Part shown: positions 18,465-26,616 of the stretch, one piece after another
Numbering within the stretch: the first letter of the stretch is position 1
Layout: each line of letters starts with the position of its first letter
From: Myxococcales bacterium
Lineage (GTDB): Bacteria; Myxococcota_A; UBA9160; SZUA-336
Direction: 5' to 3'
Assembly: GCA_013215565.1 (NCBI GenBank)
Contig: JABSQV010000021.1
Location: 1 to 35,464 of the forward strand
DNA length: 35,464 nucleotides
Made by a program: the position numbers and the translations under genes
Notes under the pieces: model-generated
Told to the model about the DNA's origin: nothing
Seen by the model: only the letters and a program-made list of their open reading frames with translations
Databases searched by the model: none

Positions 18465-19670
18465 ATGGGGATCTCGAGCTCGGAACTGCTCCGCGAAGCT
18501 CAGGAATTGCTGCCGGGGGCCGTGAAGCTACGGCGCCGCATCCACATGCACCCGGAACTGGGCCTGGAGCTTCCCGAGACCAAGGCGGCGGTGCTCGAGA
18601 ACCTCGAAGGCTTGGATCTCCAACTCCTGGAGTCGGGGACCACCAGCGGGCTGGTGGCGGTGCTCCGCGGCGCGCGGCCGGGGCCGACACTCGTGCTCCG
18701 TGGCGACATGGACGCATTGCCGATGCCCGAGGACACCGAACTCGAGTTCAAATCGAAGGTCCCGGGGGCCATGCACGCGTGCGGCCACGACTCGCACGTC
18801 GCGATGCTGGCACAGGCTGCGCGACTGCTCGACCAGCATCGCGATCAACTCTCGGGCACGGTCAAGTTCATGTTTCAGCCGGGCGAAGAGGGCCATGCGG
18901 GTGCAAAGCACATGCTCGACGAGGGGTTGCTCGATGACGCAGATGCCGCGTTTGCGCTTCACATCTTTCCGCTGCTGCCACTCGGCACGATCGCAACTCG
19001 ACCGGGGGCGATACTCGCCGCTGCTGACGGGTTCTCTATTGAGATCGTCGGCAAGGGCGGTCATGCCTCGATGCCGCACCACGCCGTCGATCCGATTCCG
19101 GTTGCCTGCGAGCTCGTGCAGGCGCTCCAGTCCTTCGTCACGCGGCGCGTGGACGCGTTTGATCCCGCGGTGCTGACGGTTTCCCAGATCCAGGGGGGAA
19201 CAGCCGGCAACGTCATTCCCGAAACCGCCACGCTGAGCGGCACGATTCGGACGGTCTCCGAGCGCACGCGCCAGCGGGTGCACGAGGGAATCCAGCAGCT
19301 CGCAAAGGGGATCGCCGCGGCACATGGTCTCGAGGCGCGCGTGACCCTGGTCACCGGGTATCCGGTCACCCTGAACCACCCTGGCTTTACCGACTTCGCA
19401 ATGCAGACCGCGCGCGAGTTGCTCGGCCCGGAGTGTGTGATCGAGCAACCCAGCCCCGCCATGGGGGCCGAGGACTGGTCCTACGTGCTCCAGCGCGTGC
19501 CGGGTGCGATGGCGTTTCTGGGCGTGCGGCCGGAAGACGCCGAACCCGCGCCCTGCCACTCGAACCGCATGGTCCTGAACGAGGCGGGCATGGTGCAGGG
19601 CATCGCGCTGCACGCGGCTGTGGCGCTTCGCTACCTGGACGGCCAGGCACGGAACTTCGCCGGGGCCTGA
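18465..19670 (+). CDS. M20 family amidohydrolase (hippurate/IAA-amino acid hydrolase-like)
   Basis: This 401-residue M20D-type zinc aminoacylase or amidohydrolase cleaves N-acyl amino acids. Motifs are LRRRIHMHPELG (22-33), VLRGDMDALPM (77-87), MHACGHDSHVAM with C106 and H108, QPGEEG for the catalytic glutamate, the lid-domain GKGGHASMPHHAVDP, and a C-terminal AMGAEDWSYVL. All expected metal ligands are present. It has no signal peptide and is probably cytosolic. It starts divergently from the GT39-like gene and runs convergently toward the SDR. Function could be scavenging of acylated amino acids; the specific acyl group is not visible. Confidence 0.92.
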   Translation: MGISSSELLREAQELLPGAVKLRRRIHMHPELGLELPETKAAVLENLEGLDLQLLESGTTSGLVAVLRGARPGPTLVLRGDMDALPMPEDTELEFKSKVPGAMHACGHDSHVAMLAQAARLLDQHRDQLSGTVKFMFQPGEEGHAGAKHMLDEGLLDDADAAFALHIFPLLPLGTIATRPGAILAAADGFSIEIVGKGGHASMPHHAVDPIPVACELVQALQSFVTRRVDAFDPAVLTVSQIQGGTAGNVIPETATLSGTIRTVSERTRQRVHEGIQQLAKGIAAAHGLEARVTLVTGYPVTLNHPGFTDFAMQTARELLGPECVIEQPSPAMGAEDWSYVLQRVPGAMAFLGVRPEDAEPAPCHSNRMVLNEAGMVQGIALHAAVALRYLDGQARNFAGA

Positions 19671-19713
19671 GTCCGCGTTCGCGAGACCGGTCCAGCGAGG
19701 TCGGCGCGACCGC

Positions 19714-20550
19714 CTAACGCTTTGTGAGCCAGGTTGCCGGGTGAGCCTCCGGCGGGAACAGGCTGCCCTGCCAACGCTGCATGCCGCCGATCCAGCGGTC
19801 GACATCTAGGCTCTTGCGCCTTATGTACTCGCTCACCTCGGGGTGGGGCAGGATGTGGAAGCGCTCTTCGCGCATCGCGTCGCAGACGATCCCAGCGACT
19901 TCTTCGGGCTGGAGCACACCGTCCTGACTCGCGACTCCGGCCCCGTCCTCGGCCGAGGCTCGCAGCTTGTCGGCATCCGGGCTGTTCCGTCCGATGTTCG
20001 TCGCGACGGCCTGCGGGCACAGGACCGAGACCTTGATGCCCTGGTGCCCGTGGGTGATCGCGATCCACTCGGCCAGCGCCACGGCCGCATGCTTCGTCAC
20101 GGCGTAGTGGAGCGACCCGAACTGGGAGAGTAAGCCCGCGGCAGAAGCGGTACTCAGTACGTAGCCCTCGCCGCGCTCGACCATGCGCGGGATCACGGCC
20201 CGAGCCGCGTACAGGTGCGCGACCACGTGCACCTCCCACATGCGCTGAAGATCCTCGACCGGGGCTTCGAGCCCCCCGAGCGTCGCGTAGCCGGCGTTGG
20301 AGAAGAACACGTCGATGGGTCCGCGCTCGCGTTCGACGGCTTCCACGAGTGCCCGGACGGCGGCTTCATCGGCCACGTCCAGCGCTGCGGCGCTCCCTCC
20401 GACCCGGTCTGCGACGGCCTTGGCGCCGGCCTCGTCCCGGTCCACCACCACCAGGTGCCGGGCCCCGTCGGCGTGGAAGCGCTCCACGACCGCGCGGCCG
20501 ATGCCGCTGGCGCCGCCGGTCACGATCGCGATCCGATTCTGGATTTCCAT
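19714..20550 (-). CDS. Short-chain dehydrogenase/reductase
   Basis: This 278-residue SDR has TGGASGIG at 11-18, VDRDEAGA indicating NAD(H) preference by the acidic residue after beta-2, SNAG at 84-87 (NNAG variant), a serine at 133-136, and Y149 and K153 (YAVTK). A strong SD (AGGAGG with nine-base spacing) precedes ATG 20550. The C-terminal extension (residues about 225-278, IRRKSLDVDRWIGGMQRWQGSLFPP) is typical of a Myxococcota/actinobacterial SDR group often annotated near lipid catabolism genes. It is divergent from the cyclase-family gene. Substrate unknown. Confidence 0.9.
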   Translation of the reverse strand: MEIQNRIAIVTGGASGIGRAVVERFHADGARHLVVVDRDEAGAKAVADRVGGSAAALDVADEAAVRALVEAVERERGPIDVFFSNAGYATLGGLEAPVEDLQRMWEVHVVAHLYAARAVIPRMVERGEGYVLSTASAAGLLSQFGSLHYAVTKHAAVALAEWIAITHGHQGIKVSVLCPQAVATNIGRNSPDADKLRASAEDGAGVASQDGVLQPEEVAGIVCDAMREERFHILPHPEVSEYIRRKSLDVDRWIGGMQRWQGSLFPPEAHPATWLTKR

Positions 20551-20775
20551 GAAACCGACCCTCCTCGAGGTCCAAGCGCTCTTCCACGCCCGCGCTGAAG
20601 TAAGATCGCCGGGTAGGATGCCCGTTCGAGGGGCGGGACATCAAGCGAGGCGGAAGTGTCTTCCCGGGGGCGGGCTGAGTCAGATCGAGAACCCCGAAAT
20701 CGCCGCGGGCCAGGCTCAGCCGCCCGTCCAGCGGGAGAACTCCAGGGGCAGACGCGTGCGCGCGTACCCGCATGC

Positions 20776-20781
20776 AGGAGA
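20776..20781 (+). promoter_or_regulatory. Ribosome binding site fixing the cyclase-family start
   Basis: AGGAGA lies five bases before ATG 20787. It selects the internal ATG over the in-frame ATG at 20772. Confidence 0.7.
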
Positions 20782-20786
20782 ATCGA

Positions 20787-21740
20787 ATGGCCGAGAAGAT
20801 GAACATCGAAACCGTCCGTGAACTCGCGCTCAAGTACCGCAACTGGGGCAGGTGGGGGACCGACGACGAACTGGGCACGCTGAACCATGTCACGCCGGAA
20901 AAGGTCGTAGAGGCGGCGCGGCTGGTGAAGCAGGGCAGGGTTCTGTCTCTGTCGATCGCGTTCGACTCGAACGGACCCCAGACGGGCTTCGGGGGCCGGA
21001 CCAACCCGGTCCACTACATGCTGCAGGACGGCGGGGACGTCGCCTCCGGGGCCCAGGACTATCTCCCCGGGCTGCGTTACTGCGACGACGCGGTGTCGAT
21101 GCCGCTGCAGTGCGCGACCCAGTGGGATGCGCTCTCGCACATCTACTTCGATGGCAAGATGTACAACGACCGCGGACCTGAACTCGTCAACAGCAACGGA
21201 GCCCAGGCGAACTCGATCGACAAGATGAAGGAGAAGATCGTTTCGCGCGGGGTGTTGCTCGACATCCCGCGGCAGCGCGCAAAGGACTGGTTGGAGCCCG
21301 GAGAGGCAATCTATCCCGCCGATCTCGACGCTGCGGCCGAGGCCGCCGGGATCCAGGTCGGGACCGGAGACATTGCGCTCATCCGCACCGGTCAGATCGC
21401 GCAGGTTCGCTCGCAGGGTAGTTGGGGCCAGTACGCGGGCGGCCCGGCGCCCGGCTTGAGCCTCAGCTGTGCCGGCTGGTTGGCCGAGCACGAGATCGCG
21501 GGCTACGCGACCGACACCTGGGGGACCGAGGTCATTCCGAACGAAACCGAAGACGTTTTCCAGCCGCTCCACTGCGTCGCAATCGTGAACATGGGCATGC
21601 TCGTCGGGGAGATCTTCGACCTCGAGGGGCTGGCGGCCGACTGTGCCCAGGACGGTGTCTACGAGTTCATGTTCGTCGCGCCGCCGCTCGCGATCACGGG
21701 CGCGGTGGGTTCTCCAATCAACCCACAGGCGATCAAGTAA
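20787..21740 (+). CDS. Cyclase family protein (kynurenine formamidase superfamily, variant motif)
   Basis: This 317-residue protein of the cyclase/KynB superfamily (PF04199) hydrolyses amide or cyclic substrates with a metal centre. The canonical HxGTHxDxPxH motif is replaced by QCATQWDALSHIYFDGKMYN, the form seen in a separate long branch of the superfamily, so an ordinary kynurenine formamidase assignment is unlikely. RNWGRWGTDDELGTLNH at the N-terminus and YATDTWGTEVIPNE and PLHCVAIVNMGM toward the C-terminus are typical of that branch. It has no signal peptide. It is divergent from the SDR. The physiological substrate is not known. Confidence 0.85.
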   Translation: MAEKMNIETVRELALKYRNWGRWGTDDELGTLNHVTPEKVVEAARLVKQGRVLSLSIAFDSNGPQTGFGGRTNPVHYMLQDGGDVASGAQDYLPGLRYCDDAVSMPLQCATQWDALSHIYFDGKMYNDRGPELVNSNGAQANSIDKMKEKIVSRGVLLDIPRQRAKDWLEPGEAIYPADLDAAAEAAGIQVGTGDIALIRTGQIAQVRSQGSWGQYAGGPAPGLSLSCAGWLAEHEIAGYATDTWGTEVIPNETEDVFQPLHCVAIVNMGMLVGEIFDLEGLAADCAQDGVYEFMFVAPPLAITGAVGSPINPQAIK

Positions 21741-21788
21741 GCCATCGCCATCGGGAGGGATCCGGCGGAGTGCGAGTCCTCTGCAATC

Positions 21789-21820
21789 GAGAACTCGCTC
21801 GACTCGAGCCCGGAGTTCTC
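21789..21820. repeat. Inverted repeat between convergent genes
   Basis: GAGAACTC (21789-21796) and GAGTTCTC (21813-21820) form a perfect 8-bp stem with a 16-nt loop in the 135-bp gap between the convergent cyclase and methyltransferase genes. The position suits a bidirectional terminator, although no T-tract is present on either strand. Confidence 0.4.
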
Positions 21821-21875
21821 CAGCCCAACCCCGATCTCCAAACGTCCATCGGCGGGTCGCAGCCGCCGCGGTGGG

Positions 21876-22607
21876 TCAGGCGTTCAGGCCAGCGCTGGAG
21901 GGGGATTCCGGGGCCGCGGGTTTGAATGCCAAGACCAGAAGGTTCTTTCCCAGTACTCGACCAAAGATCGAATCCAGCACCCGGCTCAGAGGAAACAGGA
22001 ACCGGTCGTAGAACTGGACGGCGCGGACGCTGAGTCCGCCGTCGGAATCTCCGACGAAACGGTAGGCGAGCGCAGCGAGAAACCCGATACAGTCGATGTA
22101 GGTTGCCCGTTCGACCCTGAATCCAGCTGCCTCGACCTGCTTGACCAGCGGCCCCTTCCTGTATCGGCGCTGGTGTCCGACGCGCCGGTCGTTGGCAGAG
22201 AAGATCAACTGGAAGGCGGGCACGTAGAGGAAGAGCTTACCCCCAGACCGAAGCGCCCGCTGGAAGGCTTCCAGAACGCCCTGGTCGTCTTCGAGATGTT
22301 CGAGGACGTTCAGGCTGTAGACACCGCCGAAGAGTCGGTCACCCAGCGCATCGAGGCTCTCATAGGTCGGCACGCCCTTCGCCTCGATCTTGTCCCGCAG
22401 GGTTCGATCCGGTTCGACCGCGTAAACGTCGACATCTCGCTCGCGCAGCGCTGCTGAAAAGCGACCGTTCCCAGCTCCGAAGTCGAGCAAGGGAGAGGCA
22501 TCCCGTGCCCAGGTCTCCAGTTCGCGGAGCAGGAACGCGTTGTAGCGGACGGCCTCATCCATCACCTCGATCAGGTCCGGGGCCTCGAAGGCCCGATCCG
22601 AGTCCAT
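21876..22607 (-). CDS. Class I SAM-dependent methyltransferase
   Basis: This 243-residue methyltransferase has motif I LLDFGAGNGRF (40-50), an acidic EPDR after beta-2, SLNVLEHLEDDQGVLE (motif IV region) and GGKLFLYVPAF. Its post-core region (HQRRYRKGPLVKQVEAAGF) is shared with UbiE/Methyltransf_11 proteins encoded beside DPM1-like glycosyltransferases. The start ATG 22607 overlaps the upstream GT2 stop by one base (TGATG), so it is translationally coupled to that gene. The open frame upstream to 22880 is the GT2 coding region read in another frame. It probably methylates a glycan or polyprenyl intermediate; the target is not determined. Confidence 0.88.
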   Translation of the reverse strand: MDSDRAFEAPDLIEVMDEAVRYNAFLLRELETWARDASPLLDFGAGNGRFSAALRERDVDVYAVEPDRTLRDKIEAKGVPTYESLDALGDRLFGGVYSLNVLEHLEDDQGVLEAFQRALRSGGKLFLYVPAFQLIFSANDRRVGHQRRYRKGPLVKQVEAAGFRVERATYIDCIGFLAALAYRFVGDSDGGLSVRAVQFYDRFLFPLSRVLDSIFGRVLGKNLLVLAFKPAAPESPSSAGLNA

Positions 22608-23548
22608 CAGCGCTTGTCCATCCCCTGACGCCAGAACTCGACCGTCTCCGCGTGAAGTTTCACGACCGTATCTAGGATCAGCCCGGCGGTCAGCAAGATC
22701 AAGGAGAGGATCCCCAGACCCGCCGCGAGGATTGCGCGCGGCACGTGATACACGTATTGGTGTTCGATGAAGTCCTGGATGGGTGCGCTGCCGCAGACGA
22801 GGGCGGAAACGGCCAGCAGGCCGGACATCGCGGCAAAGAACACCAGCGGACGAAAGTCCTTGAACAGCAGCACGATGCACTTGAGAATCAGCCAGCCGTC
22901 TCCCCAGGTGCTGAGCTTAGAGGGACTGTCCTGCGGTCTCGAACCGTACTCGACCGCGAACTCGCCAATCGACAGGCGTTTCGTCAGCGCCTGTAGCGTC
23001 ATTTCGGTTTCGACTTCGAATCCCCTCCGGCGTAGCCGGACGAGGCGCACGAAGGACGGGGACAGGATGCGGTAGCCCGAGAGAACGTCCCTGAGCTTCG
23101 AGCGAAACAAGAGGTTGATGAGGCCCGTGATCAAGCGGTTCCCGAATTGGTGAAAGATCCGGAAGGAGTTACGCTCGAAGCGGCTCAGGCGCGTTCCGAC
23201 GAGCATGTCCAGTTCGTCTCGATTGAATCTCTCGATCATCTCCGGGGCCGCGGCGGCGGGGTAGGTATCGTCCCCGTCCGCGATCACGTAGACGTCGGCT
23301 TTGACGACGCGAAAGACGTGGGAGAGTACGTTGCCCTTGCCCTGGAGCGGAGAGCGAACGACCCGGGCTCCGGCCGCTGCCGCCAGTTCTCCGGTGGCGT
23401 CCGTCGAGTTGTTGTCGAAGACGTAGACCGTTGCTTCCGGGAGGGCGGTCCGGAAATCTCGGACGACTTTCTGGACCGTCGCGGCCTCGTTGTAGCAGGG
23501 AACGACCACAGCGATTGATTGAGAGGACCTGGAGGTTTCTACCGTCAC
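22607..23548 (-). CDS. DPM1-like GT2 glycosyltransferase with two C-terminal TM helices
   Basis: This protein of about 313 residues is a polyprenyl-phosphate glycosyltransferase: VVVPCYNEAAT (14-24), FDNNSTDAT (44-52), the metal-binding DGDD (91-94) and the SGYR motif typical of DPM1/GtrB-like enzymes. Two C-terminal helices at about 235-253 and 272-294 anchor it in the inner membrane, as in GtrB. It would load a sugar onto undecaprenyl phosphate for use by a GT-C enzyme; the GT-C-like gene at 23896 is a candidate user. The start is uncertain: GTG 23548 begins the homology but has only AGGA at 12 nt. The frame is open to TTG 23812, but that TTG is the first half of a consensus -35 box. Confidence 0.85.
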   Translation of the reverse strand: MTVETSRSSQSIAVVVPCYNEAATVQKVVRDFRTALPEATVYVFDNNSTDATGELAAAAGARVVRSPLQGKGNVLSHVFRVVKADVYVIADGDDTYPAAAAPEMIERFNRDELDMLVGTRLSRFERNSFRIFHQFGNRLITGLINLLFRSKLRDVLSGYRILSPSFVRLVRLRRRGFEVETEMTLQALTKRLSIGEFAVEYGSRPQDSPSKLSTWGDGWLILKCIVLLFKDFRPLVFFAAMSGLLAVSALVCGSAPIQDFIEHQYVYHVPRAILAAGLGILSLILLTAGLILDTVVKLHAETVEFWRQGMDKR

Positions 23549-23782
23549 TTCTGCGCCAGCGTCCTGAGGGGCGAGACAGTTAGTTCGGGTGCGAAGGCAG
23601 CCAGGACATACGGAGATCGTGTTTGGTCGTATCTGGGCAAGGTCGGTGAGTCTCTCGTAGTTTCGGCCGGAATGCGACGATTCGACCCGTTCGGCATCGA
23701 GCGGAGCAACTCGGGCTGAGCGGAAGCCGGGTTCTTCCGAGCGTTCCCCGATGAACTGGAACTCCGGCGAACGGTCCTCTCG

Positions 23783-23812
23783 ATGATTGTCGAATCGCGC
23801 GATTCTTGTCAA
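23783..23812 (-). promoter_or_regulatory. Putative promoter for the DPM1-like GT2 / methyltransferase pair
   Basis: On the minus strand a perfect TTGACA (23812-23807) is followed after 18 bp by AATCAT (23788-23783), a 4/6 match to TATAAT. The spacer is largely a palindrome. If used, it gives a leader of about 230 nt before GTG 23548. Confidence 0.4.
23792..23805. promoter_or_regulatory. Perfect 14-bp palindrome, candidate operator
   Basis: GAATCGC-GCGATTC is a gapless perfect palindrome. It lies inside the spacer of the minus-strand promoter and is flanked by TTGTC copies (23787-23791 and 23806-23810). Position and symmetry suit a dimeric repressor site controlling the divergent glycan genes; no regulator gene is adjacent. 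Confidence 0.45.
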
Positions 23813-23895
23813 TAAAACAGGTGTTTGCCAGACTCTGCTGCCCTGGCTTCGCTCCGGGGTGCGCGTGACTCGAGGCAGCGGGAAGGGCAGGCGAT

Positions 23896-25614
23896 GTGAG
23901 TGAACCCCTGGACGGGATCGCCGAAGCCGAGAAGGCGCGGACTGTTCGGCGAGGCCGCGTGAACGGGTGGACGGCGTTCGCGTTGGCCGTCTTTCTGCTC
24001 CTGGCGCTGCTCAGTTCCCTCGAAGTATGGCGAGCGGGTATTGGCTCCTCCGCGCTGGCTTCGGGTAGCGGGCGCGTGCTCGATATCGTGCACGGCGACG
24101 TGATCTTCGAGGCCTGGCTGGTCGCGAGGAATGGGCGCACACTTGTGCGTCGCCCTACGGCTCTCTTCGATACGGAGCACTGTGCGCCGGCCGCGAAGAC
24201 GCTGACGCTGGGCATTCCGATGATCACCATGGGCCTGCTCGCGGCACCGGTTGCCCTGGTGACGCCCAATCCCGCACTGGCCTACAACTTCTCGACCCTG
24301 ATGCTCTGGATCGCCTCCGCGCTGGCGATGTTCCTGCTTGTGAGAGATTGGACCGGGTCCGCCGCAGCGGGAATTGTGGCGGGTAGCTTTTTCGCCTTCG
24401 GTGCCTGGCGAGTTGGGCTTAACGCCGAACACCCATCTGTATACGACATCGCCTGGATGGTCTTCGCTCTCTATTTCGCGCAGCGCCTATCGGCTCGGGG
24501 GCGCTGGAGAGACGCCGTCGGCCTGGCGCTCGCCTGCTCGCTACAGATCGCGGCCAGCATGTACCCGCTGGCGGCGGCGGCATTGTTCTCTCCTCCCTTC
24601 GCGCTGTGGTTGCTGGCTCGCGATCGACTCCGAAAGGTCCGCCCTTCACAGATTGCCTTCGTTGCGATTTCGATCGGCGTCACCGCCTATCTTGTGCTCG
24701 GCCCCTATCTGGATGCACGGAATTCCGGAACGATCGGAGCGAGGACGACCTTCTTCTTTCTCCCATGGTCCGCGTTTCTCCCGGGTCGTACCTTCTTCCT
24801 CGGGTGGGCCGCCCTTCTGCTCGCGGCGCTGGGCCTCTGCATCCCCCGCAAGGATGCGACCCCTGCGATTCAAGGAGATCCTCGTTGGGCGCTCATTCTT
24901 GGAGCCCTGGTGGTTAGCGTGATCGCGGCCGGACCCTTGAATAACTGGCTTCTGGAGGGAATCTGGGATGAGCCCCCGATCCGGATCCCAGACTTCTATT
25001 CCCCTCTGACCGAGCTGATTCCGGGCCTCGATTCGATTCGGGTCGTATTTCGATTGGGCGTCGTGATGCTGGTCACGCTCTGCATTCTGTCCGGCATAGG
25101 GTCGGCATGGCTGATCAGGGTTGTGCCATTGCGAACGCCGGTCGTGGGGTGCGCATTGATCGGCATCGCCGTGCTGACAGTGCTCTTTGCTTCTCACGAC
25201 CGGGTGGCCGTGGAGGTTGCGGCCGACCCCGGGGAATTGAGCTTCTTCGAGTCGCTCGAGAAGCTAGGCAATCAGGGCCCGATCCTGGAACTGCCTCTGA
25301 CGAAGGGGTTGTCTCGTTCCATGAAGGCGCCCAAGCATATTCTTCTCTCCGCCTACCATCGGCGTCGAGTATCTTCCTGCTTTGGCTCCTACCGGGGATC
25401 CGGTCGCGCTGAACTCGAAGAGCTCGTGGATCAGCTTCCGGATCGCTCCGCCGCCCGGGCGCTCCGTGAACTCGGCTTTACAACCGTCGTCCTGCGTGAG
25501 CCGAAGTCACGCTGGACTTTGAGGTTCCAGTGGATTCTCAAGCGCCGACCCGCCGAAGGACTGTCGCTGTTACTCGACCAGGGCGGCCTGAAAGCGTATG
25601 AGCTTCGGTCCTAG
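23896..25614 (+). CDS. GT-C-like multi-pass membrane protein
   Basis: This 572-residue integral membrane protein has roughly ten to twelve hydrophobic segments, the first at about residues 25-42, and a soluble C-terminal region from about residue 445. The first extracytoplasmic loop has LDIVHGDVIFEAWLVARNGRTL followed by FDTEHCAP, the kind of acidic loop found in GT-C and YfhO-like polyprenyl-phosphate-sugar transferases. I cannot assign a named family. It starts at GTG 23896 after a purine-rich GGAAGGGCAGG. Base composition is visibly lower in GC than in flanking genes (for example 32 of 60 in 24421-24480 by hand count). It is divergent from the DPM1-like gene, which could make its lipid-linked donor. 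Confidence 0.72.
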   Translation: MSEPLDGIAEAEKARTVRRGRVNGWTAFALAVFLLLALLSSLEVWRAGIGSSALASGSGRVLDIVHGDVIFEAWLVARNGRTLVRRPTALFDTEHCAPAAKTLTLGIPMITMGLLAAPVALVTPNPALAYNFSTLMLWIASALAMFLLVRDWTGSAAAGIVAGSFFAFGAWRVGLNAEHPSVYDIAWMVFALYFAQRLSARGRWRDAVGLALACSLQIAASMYPLAAAALFSPPFALWLLARDRLRKVRPSQIAFVAISIGVTAYLVLGPYLDARNSGTIGARTTFFFLPWSAFLPGRTFFLGWAALLLAALGLCIPRKDATPAIQGDPRWALILGALVVSVIAAGPLNNWLLEGIWDEPPIRIPDFYSPLTELIPGLDSIRVVFRLGVVMLVTLCILSGIGSAWLIRVVPLRTPVVGCALIGIAVLTVLFASHDRVAVEVAADPGELSFFESLEKLGNQGPILELPLTKGLSRSMKAPKHILLSAYHRRRVSSCFGSYRGSGRAELEELVDQLPDRSAARALRELGFTTVVLREPKSRWTLRFQWILKRRPAEGLSLLLDQGGLKAYELRS

Positions 25615-25686
25615 GTCCGGCGTGGAACGGCTCGGAGATGCTCGCGTCCAGAGGGGCTCGATCGACGCGGAGGGGGACCGGCAAAG

Positions 25687-26553
25687 ATGACGTTTCCGGT
25701 CGAATCGCTGACGACGCGGGGTGGGGAACTCTGTCCTGTCTGCGGCTCCGTGGCCTCTTCCGCTGCGGTATTCCCCGACTACCGGCTCTTCCGCTGTCGA
25801 AGTTGCGGATGCTGGTCGAGCGATGCGCTCGAGCGCGGAGCCGCCACCTCGTTCGAGCCTATGAGCTACTTCGAAAATGCGGAGTTGGATCGGCCCAAGT
25901 GGGTGGCGCTCCTGCAATCTCTCAGCGATCGCAGTCGTGTACCCGCTTCGGTATTAGACATTGGATGCGGGACGGGTGCCTTCCTGGAATGGATCTCCGG
26001 AGCCTGCCCCGGAATCCGGTGCGTTGGCATCGAGATCGACGCGAGCCGCGGCAGCGAGGCGCGTGCGCGGAACCCGGATGCCGCGATTCAGATGGGCGAT
26101 GCAGGCGAGATCTTGCCGGGGTCTCCCGACCGCTACGACCTGATCACGCTCTGGGATGTCTTCGAGCATGTGCGTGCGCCGGTTCATCTGCTCGGAGAAC
26201 TGGCCGCGCACCTGACTCCCGGCGGGTCGATCCACATCGTCACGATTCACGAGCAGAGCCTGGTCCCGGCGATCGGCCGGGCGCTCTACCGGATCTCGGG
26301 AAGACGCCTTTCCTACCCGATGCGGCGGACCCACGAAGCGCACCATCTCGTCTTCTTTACCAGGCGCGGCCTCGAGTTGGCGGCGCGCGAGGCCGGGCTC
26401 CGGATCCAGGAGCTCTGGTTCGATCGGCTCCTGCGCGGCCGGATGGATGGGCATCCGATCGTGACGGCGGCAACCTCCGCGGTCTTGCGAATCGAAAATG
26501 CCCTCGGGAACGGACTTTTCGTTAACCTGACGCTGCAACGATCCGAGGGATGA
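25687..26553 (+). CDS. Class I methyltransferase with N-terminal zinc-ribbon-like cysteines
   Basis: This 288-residue SAM-dependent methyltransferase has an N-terminal C16-x2-C19 and C37-x2-C40 cluster resembling a zinc ribbon. Motif I VLDIGCGTGAF is at 89-99, followed by IEID after beta-2, DLITLWDVFEHVRAP and LTPGGSIHIVT. C-terminal THEAHHLVFFTRRGL matches Methyltransf_23-type proteins found in polysaccharide and sugar-modification clusters, where related enzymes (for example C-methyltransferases) also carry N-terminal zinc sites. It lies 72 bp after the GT-C-like gene on the same strand and probably belongs to the same unit. Target unknown. Confidence 0.87.
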   Translation: MTFPVESLTTRGGELCPVCGSVASSAAVFPDYRLFRCRSCGCWSSDALERGAATSFEPMSYFENAELDRPKWVALLQSLSDRSRVPASVLDIGCGTGAFLEWISGACPGIRCVGIEIDASRGSEARARNPDAAIQMGDAGEILPGSPDRYDLITLWDVFEHVRAPVHLLGELAAHLTPGGSIHIVTIHEQSLVPAIGRALYRISGRRLSYPMRRTHEAHHLVFFTRRGLELAAREAGLRIQELWFDRLLRGRMDGHPIVTAATSAVLRIENALGNGLFVNLTLQRSEG

Positions 26554-26616
26554 GCACGGGACGAGCGCAGCAGCAAAGCTCACGCGGGGGCCGGGAACCA
26601 TGGAAGGCACAGGACC

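Larger units (their letters stand above)
23549..23895. other. Divergent 347-bp regulatory gap in the glycan block
   Basis: This gap lies between the DPM1-like gene (-) and the GT-C-like gene (+). It contains a consensus -35 box on the minus strand, a perfect 14-bp palindrome, and an AT-rich segment (TTGTCAATAAAACAG, 23806-23820) that contrasts with the GC-rich surroundings. No convincing coding sequence is seen; if the GT2 starts further upstream, the gap is shorter. Confidence 0.55.

Noticed and set aside
19671..19713. GGTCG-GCG-CGACC stem between the M20 and SDR genes
   Set aside because: It has only a 5-bp stem with a 3-nt loop in GC-rich DNA, which is expected by chance.
23549..23812. 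Upstream extension of the DPM1-like GT2 to TTG 23812
   Set aside because: That TTG is the first half of a consensus -35 box, and the extra 88 residues lack homology. It is kept only as an uncertainty about the start.
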